64,000 bases of DNA from Prevotella sp. GTDB taxonomy: Bacteria > Bacteroidota > Bacteroidia > Bacteroidales > Bacteroidaceae. Each line of letters opens with the position of its first letter. Position 1 is the first letter of the stretch. The notes under the pieces were generated by a model. That model was not told where the DNA came from. It did not search any database and worked only from the letters and a program-made list of their open reading frames with translations. The translations under genes were made by a program, and so were the position numbers. This document shows positions 60,101-64,000 of this stretch, piece after piece. The DNA lies in NCBI GenBank assembly GCA_017478085.1, contig JAFVEE010000066.1, positions 1 to 64,000 on the forward strand, in the 5' to 3' direction.

Positions 60101-62465
60101 CACTGGCAAAGAGGTCGGTATGCACGGGCTGGTTCCACCCCGTCTTCAACTGCTCGGTCACCACGGGCTGGCCACTGGCATCGGTCTCGGCCTCACACTG
60201 GGCCATCATCTGGCAGGCACGCTCGTTCTGCGGATTGGCATCGACCACCTGATGGGCCAGCGCCCATGCCAGCACCGTCTCGCCGTCGCTCAGCCGCGTA
60301 CCGGCCATCTGCAGCAGTTCGTCTTCGGTACGGGCCAGTGTGGCAAAGCGGGCCAGTCGGTTCTGGCTGTTCTCGTCGAAGTAGACTGCATAGAGCAGCT
60401 CGTCGCCCTGGCGCAGGGTGGGATAGTTCAGATCGGCTATATCGTCGTTCACCAGTCGCAGGTTGTTGATGAAGCGCTCGTCCTTGATGGTAATTCTATT
60501 GTTCCACAAATTCACGTTCCATATCCTGCCGTGGGGCTTGATGGCCTCACGGGGGGCCTTGTAGCTGTTGTCATCGTCGGTGTCGATTGAGTTTTCGATG
60601 GCGGCCTTCAAGGCCAGCGCCACATTGTTGGCAGGCGCAGCAGCAATGGCGTTCTCGACGAATCCCAGCGCACGCAGATACTCCATCAGGTCGTTGTCGT
60701 CGTCGCTCTCTTCGTGCATGCGCAGCGCCCTCTCGTAGGTGGCCTTGGCCTTGCGCAGCATCTGAGCCACGGTGCACGACTCGCAGATGTAGTCTACGCG
60801 CTGTTCGAAGGGACGGTGCTGGCACACCACGGGGTAGTTCCTCACGTGGTTGGTGCTGTTGCTGCGCTGGCGCACCAAGGCATAGAGGTCGTCGTCGATG
60901 ATGTCATCGAGCAGGAAGCGGTACTCCTGTTGGTCGTCGCCATCGATGATGTGGACCACGCCCTTGCCGTAGCTATAGGTAATCGATGCGTTTGGCTCGA
61001 CCACCCTGTCGGCAAAGAGGCTGTTGGCGATGTCCTGGTCGCTGAAATCGATGGAAGGCAGGGGCTCTGGCTGCAGCTCGTCCTCGTCGTACAGCAGCTC
61101 TTGCATCGTAACAGGCTCCTCGGGTGCTTCCGGCTCCTCGGGTACTTCTGGCTCCTCAGGCTGTATAAGCTCTTCCTCCTCCAGGATTTCATCCTTGTGC
61201 AGCAGGATGGTGGGCACGTCGGGCGGCAGGTACTCGCCTGAAAGCACTTTCTCGGTATGGGGCTGCCTGTGCTCCAGGGTAACGCCATTAACCGGTGCAG
61301 GCTCGTCGGTAGGCCGGGTTGGCAGGAAGAGCGACGCCGGTGCCCCCTTGTAGGGCAAGGGTGTGGCCACGTCCCAGAGGTTGTCGCGCACATAGTTATC
61401 GCGCCACTCGCTCAGTGCATCCTCAATATCATCCTCATTGAACTGCGAGTCAATGATGCGCAGAATGTCGTAGGCATTCAGACTGAGTCGCGAGCTGTAG
61501 TCGTAATGCATCTCCTCGGCCAGTCCATAGGCATCGTCAATGCTCAGCGGGGGCAGGATGGTGCGAGCCTGGTAGCCCCTGCCATCGGGACTGCGCGTAA
61601 TGGTGTAGACCACGGGCTGGCCCACCAGTTCGTCTTTGGTCATCTTTGCCAGCGGGCCCAGCAGTTGCTCCTTGTGGAAGAACAACTGCTGATGGCTGGC
61701 CACGTCGACGATGTGGCCCTGAAGCTTGCCCTGCCTGTTGATGCCTATGTCGTAGATGCGCCCCATGGCGGCCAGGTCCCACTGGCCCGGCTCGTCGGTA
61801 GGAGCATAGAAGTCAATGGCCTGCGGAGCTGTAGTGGCGGACTGACTGGCAGAAGCGGCCTGCTCTTCGTTCAACTGACTGATAAAGCCCAGCAGTTCCT
61901 CGTCGTCGGGGCACTGCAGCAACAGCTCTTCGCAGAACTTCAAGGCCAGCTCCACCTGCCCTTCGGCTGCCATTGCAACGATGTTCTCAATGGCCTCGTC
62001 GATGGTGCCTGCCTTGATGATATGGGGAATTTCCAACCGTGAACGCGCGTCTGTAAACATAACGTACAGCACTCTTTGTCCTGCCAGGTCGGCCGGATGG
62101 TGAATGGCCGCCATACGCATGGCGGGGTCAATGTAGCTGACCAGGTAGTTGCCCACGCTGCCATCGGCGGCCGACCGCAGCTGCACCATCGTGGCCTGCG
62201 AGCTCACGATCGTGGCGTTGGGAGTCACCATCCGGGGCACGTCGATCTCGGTCTGCACCGTGGGGAAGCCTGCGTACAGGTAGGTTGCCTCGCGCACCAT
62301 GTCGGGCGTCACCCACAACTGGGCGTCGGCGGTATCGGCAGCCGTCAGGCACAGGCCCTGGTCGGTGCAGTCGGCCACATAGCCTTGCACCCGCTGTCCG
62401 TCGCCCTTCTGCAACACCACGAGCGCGCCCTTCCTAAAGAGTTGGCTGAATAGTTCTTGGTTCAT
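57078..62465 (-). CDS. Giant multidomain protein: cold-shock-like folds, helical repeats, C-terminal ATPase
   Basis: A 1795-residue soluble protein. Residues 1-115 form a beta domain (GALVVLQKGDGQRVQGYV). Three cold-shock-like segments follow: about 232-300 (GRIYDIGINRQGKLQGHI…LFFHKEQL), 488-560 and 642-712 (GRIWNVNLWNNRITI). An acidic linker lies at about 420-470. About 720-1270 is helical and TPR-like (ANMAWIYVKNRQNPDVAKT). About 1275-1378 is an immunoglobulin-like beta domain. The ATPase starts near 1397 (FYGREDDIHKVL), with Walker A YGQKRCGKSS (about 1425-1434), Walker B LLLFIDEFTSVL (about 1546) and a winged-helix end. The mix suggests a sensor/switch ATPase that binds nucleic acid or protein. 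It heads the operon; function unknown. Confidence 0.78.
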   Translation of the reverse strand: MNQELFSQLFRKGALVVLQKGDGQRVQGYVADCTDQGLCLTAADTADAQLWVTPDMVREATYLYAGFPTVQTEIDVPRMVTPNATIVSSQATMVQLRSAADGSVGNYLVSYIDPAMRMAAIHHPADLAGQRVLYVMFTDARSRLEIPHIIKAGTIDEAIENIVAMAAEGQVELALKFCEELLLQCPDDEELLGFISQLNEEQAASASQSATTAPQAIDFYAPTDEPGQWDLAAMGRIYDIGINRQGKLQGHIVDVASHQQLFFHKEQLLGPLAKMTKDELVGQPVVYTITRSPDGRGYQARTILPPLSIDDAYGLAEEMHYDYSSRLSLNAYDILRIIDSQFNEDDIEDALSEWRDNYVRDNLWDVATPLPYKGAPASLFLPTRPTDEPAPVNGVTLEHRQPHTEKVLSGEYLPPDVPTILLHKDEILEEEELIQPEEPEVPEEPEAPEEPVTMQELLYDEDELQPEPLPSIDFSDQDIANSLFADRVVEPNASITYSYGKGVVHIIDGDDQQEYRFLLDDIIDDDLYALVRQRSNSTNHVRNYPVVCQHRPFEQRVDYICESCTVAQMLRKAKATYERALRMHEESDDDNDLMEYLRALGFVENAIAAAPANNVALALKAAIENSIDTDDDNSYKAPREAIKPHGRIWNVNLWNNRITIKDERFINNLRLVNDDIADLNYPTLRQGDELLYAVYFDENSQNRLARFATLARTEDELLQMAGTRLSDGETVLAWALAHQVVDANPQNERACQMMAQCEAETDASGQPVVTEQLKTGWNQPVHTDLFASARQHLRKKEPREALRELLQKLRQLGIDDPRNTHQGSIVIIQILQIYHQLFAANPDDPDLRREYKQFGERCVMGKGFGQGFVLSDQRSLDNVRWIIQYHTDMGNTDDLIRAYRRQSTLLSMDKEMNADERTEKVSQVNANMAWIYVKNRQNPDVAKTYAQNALEGNPHNELARICLAVLKGRLKSRQKEGEPEKGFRSRELISLRKWMDLVSMNDAGWPGYNLTVKRYGLLCAIIQTTDEDRLQRLLAQYLSTLIYSEGQYANELKANVGLPADCWFIQQLLECTAKEPAWAGWADVRLVAMLSGNAADFLCSNLFDLDQTLACGILTASGIEVAHQPQDVNKNYYRKCFDQWRGSDYKNRFVELLNQTDRLNASHDLSACADFFRDLKFLPWMQQDDGEVILSLHRQLPDLLSRYTTADNARKLITLRQRIKDDVDNWIAQIERKPTVLALTAFHQLLGNIKVWVEELFAAKQFTQPCPSARLLQASAINADGSMTLEVEVSNAQPFAMQMNNCQLRVDNAEHELKAIMPPLTYDDASTVYGGEKLIYIIKIKTGPSLREQPNGVLRLSLSYTTKGSTPEAPTLEVPFSITTAFKTIEDQYGAGGIAFNDFYGREDDIHKVLSLLVQKRGLPHFIIYGQKRCGKSSILHYIKERVSQTDYLKEEFGYEGKFLCIGIDFLGYINEIASENDVYYKLWTNICMELMVSNWDAEDDPERDVLPESLFEEPQPEKVDFDHFVGFLTRIKKTFEKTRGWSDYKLLLFIDEFTSVLQWLQKKIIEQGFMQRWKVLQTRQLFAAILIGQDVLDSFKRDFGAANALQGFDGLIHLNYLDRTAGRQLVTIPMIRATGNNDIFLEGAVDRILYYSASSPFYTRWICTAIVAYMNMNRLSQISTADVECALRNRIASNAPSANEMLFNPLTYPGQDLSESDFKEEHTIAILDKVASAEWTDREMGCNKAVLATRTESPVASIVQNLIERMVLVENGDYYNLKVKLYMLWTQKRMFGTV

Positions 62466-62492
62466 TTTCTGATTGTCTTAGCGTTCTGTATG

Positions 62493-62500
62493 CAAAATTA
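62493..62500 (-). promoter_or_regulatory. Bacteroidetes -7 promoter element for the ATPase operon
   Basis: On the minus strand it reads TAATTTTG, 27 bases upstream of the ATG at 62465. Divergent from 62608-62615. Confidence 0.6.
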
Positions 62501-62607
62501 CGAATAATTATTGAGAATTACGACCGTCTGGGCAGATTATTATTCTAAAAACTTCTAATTTATTCCTAAAAAGGACACCGAGCGATGCTTTTTCGGTTTT
62601 TTATTCG

Positions 62608-62615
62608 TAACTTTG
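62608..62615 (+). promoter_or_regulatory. Bacteroidetes -7 promoter element for the DUF3737 gene
   Basis: TAACTTTG matches TAnnTTTG and lies 27 bases before the ATG at 62643. Confidence 0.6.
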
Positions 62616-62642
62616 CGACCCAAACAGATCAAAGACAAGACA

Positions 62643-63488
62643 ATGGAAACAATACGCAATCAGCATTTCGAGGGCGAACGGCCCCTCTTCGAGCGTCACC
62701 ACCTGCGACTGGAACAGGTGACGATAGGCGATGGCGAGAGTGCCATCAAGGAGTGTAGCGACATTGAGGCCGATGGATGCCACCTGTGGGGCAAGTACCC
62801 CTTCTGGCACGTGCACGGGTTCCGCATCAACGACTGCCAGTTCGATGCCGGTGCGCGTTCGGCCCTGTGGTACAGCAGCGATATGGTGATGACCAACACC
62901 CGCATAGACGGCCCGAAGATGTTCCGCGAGATGCAGAACCTCAGGTTGGAGAACGTGGTCATCAACGATGCCGACGAGACCTTCTGGCGCTGCCGCGACA
63001 TCGAGGCCCGCAATCTGGAGCTGCACGACGGCACCTACCCCTTTATGTTTTCCGAGAATATCAAGATCGACGGCCTCAAGAGCGACTCGAAGTACGTGTT
63101 CCAGTACTGCAAGAACGTGGAGCTGCGCAATGCCCACATCGTGACGAAGGACTCGTTCTGGGAGTGCGAGAACGTGACCATCTACGATTCTTACTTAGAC
63201 GGCGAGTACCTGGCCTGGCACTCAAAGAACGTGCGGCTGGTGAACTGCCAGCTCGCTGGCGAGCAGCTGCTGTGCTATGCCGACCAGCTGGTGCTGAAGA
63301 ACTGCACCTTCGCCCCCGACTGCGACCGTGTGTTCGAGTACAGCAACGTGCAGGCCGACATTCGCGGCCATATCGAGAACATCAAGAACCCCACCAGCGG
63401 GCTCATCGTGGCCGACTCGATAGGCTCCATCACCATCGACCAGAACATCAAGCAGCCGGCCAACTGCGAAATAAAAGTCAGGAGTTAA
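62643..63488 (+). CDS. DUF3737 family protein
   Basis: A 281-residue soluble protein of the DUF3737 family. Start at 62643 (METIRNQHFEGERPLF) is preferred; the family begins with this block, and an upstream start would fall in the leader. The sequence is a run of short strands with regular DC/NC turns (INDCQF, LVNCQLAG, LKNCTF), consistent with a right-handed parallel beta-helix. No enzyme function is established. A 7-bp repeat linker joins its TAA to the ATG of the MalY/PatB-like gene, so the two are probably cotranscribed. Confidence 0.88.
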   Translation: METIRNQHFEGERPLFERHHLRLEQVTIGDGESAIKECSDIEADGCHLWGKYPFWHVHGFRINDCQFDAGARSALWYSSDMVMTNTRIDGPKMFREMQNLRLENVVINDADETFWRCRDIEARNLELHDGTYPFMFSENIKIDGLKSDSKYVFQYCKNVELRNAHIVTKDSFWECENVTIYDSYLDGEYLAWHSKNVRLVNCQLAGEQLLCYADQLVLKNCTFAPDCDRVFEYSNVQADIRGHIENIKNPTSGLIVADSIGSITIDQNIKQPANCEIKVRS

Positions 63489-63514
63489 GAATTTAGAGTT
63501 AAGAATTAAGGGTT
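63482..63514 (+). repeat. 7-bp repeat linker between stop and start codons
   Basis: GAGTTAA, GAATTTA, GAGTTAA, GAATTAA and GGGTT run without a gap from 63482 into the ATG at 63515. The TAA stop of the DUF3737 gene is the end of the first unit. Since 7 is not a multiple of 3, the TAA/TAG triplets fall in successive frames. Confidence 0.8.
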
Positions 63515-64000
63515 ATGAACGAGCTATTCGATACGCCCGTGGTGCGTAGTGGCACGGGCTGCGTGAAATGGGATGAGCATCCGCACGATGACCTTGTGCC
63601 CCTGTGGGTGGCCGATATGGACTTCCGCACGGCCCCGGCCATCATCGAGGCATTGCAACGGCGCGTGGAGCACGGCGTGTTTGGCTACACGCTGGTGCCC
63701 GAGAGCTACTACGAGGCCATCATAGCGTGGTTCCACCGTCGCCACCAGTGGACGATAGACCGCTCGTGGATTCAGTACACCAGCGGCGTGGTGCCCGCCC
63801 TGAGCGTCATCGTGAAGGCGCTCACCCAGCCTGGTGACCAGGTCATCCTGCAGACGCCCGTCTACAACTGCTTCTTCTCCTCCGTGCGCAACAACGGCTG
63901 TGAAGTTGTGGCCAATGGCTTAGAGCTTAAACAGACCTACACGATGGACTTCGACGACCTGGAGCGGAAGGCTGCCGACCCCCGCGCCAAGATGCTCATC
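63515..64000 (+). CDS. MalY/PatB family aminotransferase (cystathionine beta-lyase-like), partial
   Basis: The first 162 residues of a PLP-dependent class I/II aminotransferase that runs off the window. The start [20 protein letters not shown] and [11 protein letters not shown] are typical of the MalY/PatB group, which splits cystathionine or cysteine conjugates. [18 protein letters not shown] and [19 protein letters not shown] match the substrate loop and the cofactor-phosphate region (SGVVPAL). The Schiff-base lysine lies beyond the window end. It follows DUF3737 by a 26-base linker made of 7-bp repeats. Confidence 0.92.
   Translation, partial: MNELFDTPVVRSGTGCVKWDEHPHDDLVPLWVADMDFRTAPAIIEALQRRVEHGVFGYTLVPESYYEAIIAWFHRRHQWTIDRSWIQYTSGVVPALSVIVKALTQPGDQVILQTPVYNCFFSSVRNNGCEVVANGLELKQTYTMDFDDLERKAADPRAKMLI

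Noticed and set aside
54837..62465. Known Avs, Thoeris, Gabija or similar defence system
   Set aside because: The protein set and domain order do not match the hallmarks I know of those systems (no TIR, OLD, SIR2 or terminase-sensor repeats).

Overview
The window looks like a dense, GC-rich chromosomal segment of a Bacteroidales bacterium, most likely Prevotellaceae. This is inference from content, not from a marker gene. The clues are 15 free-standing copies (plus two more inside a palindrome) of the Bacteroidetes -7 promoter element TAnnTTTG just upstream of genes, almost no Shine-Dalgarno sequences, a Bacteroidales HU-like protein, a C10 (interpain/SpeB type) protease, secreted proteins ending in LQGRRV/LQGQRI-type tails, and a type II glutaminyl-cyclase-like lipoprotein. 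No rRNA, tRNA, CRISPR array, integrase or transposase was seen. No stretch over 300 bases lacks a gene.

Layout: 164-9144 holds an HU-like protein, a glutamine-amidotransferase/dipeptidase fusion coupled to an Lrp/AsnC regulator, three FKBP prolyl isomerases, purE, a PAP2-like membrane protein and rpoN. 9271-19354 is mainly cell-surface glycan and lipid A work: a histidine acid phosphatase, a GT11-like transferase, an LpxL-type acyltransferase, LicD, two GT4 and one GT2 transferase and a DegT aminotransferase, with an AAA/PD-(D/E)XK gene embedded in one operon. 19356-20360 is the glutaminyl-cyclase-like protein. 20493-32553 is a minus-strand run of miaB, a single-polypeptide restriction-modification protein, an MsbA-like exporter and three tandem LTA-synthase-type transferases. 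32639-34325 holds YitT and hemolysin III family membrane proteins. 34465-47002 is a three-gene operon of large secreted proteins, divergent from a fibronectin/cleaved-adhesin protein (47218-50895). 51065-54761 has an orphan gene, a membrane protein with a PARP-like ADP-ribosyltransferase domain, and a CoA-transferase. 54837-62465 is a tightly overlapping three-gene ATPase operon. The window ends with a DUF3737 protein and the start of a MalY/PatB aminotransferase.

The best candidates for something undescribed are: (1) the 54837-62465 operon, made of a 1795-residue protein with three cold-shock-like folds, helical repeats and an ATPase, a small partner with no P-loop, and an ATPase with a C-terminal HEPN-like RX4H motif; (2) the SH3-membrane-PARP-like protein at 51735-53117, which keeps an H-Y-E triad; (3) four families of small structured repeats tied to gene ends: 22-bp tiles at three convergent gene junctions, 9-bp arrays whose units each begin with an in-frame stop codon, 7-bp arrays filling stop-to-start linkers, and a 97-bp palindromic element inserted in frame in miaB. 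A 42-bp perfect palindrome between miaB and the yitT-family gene carries a -7 promoter element on each strand.

Functions come from motifs and family knowledge read by eye. No database search was run, so family names at the edge of recognition are marked with lower confidence.
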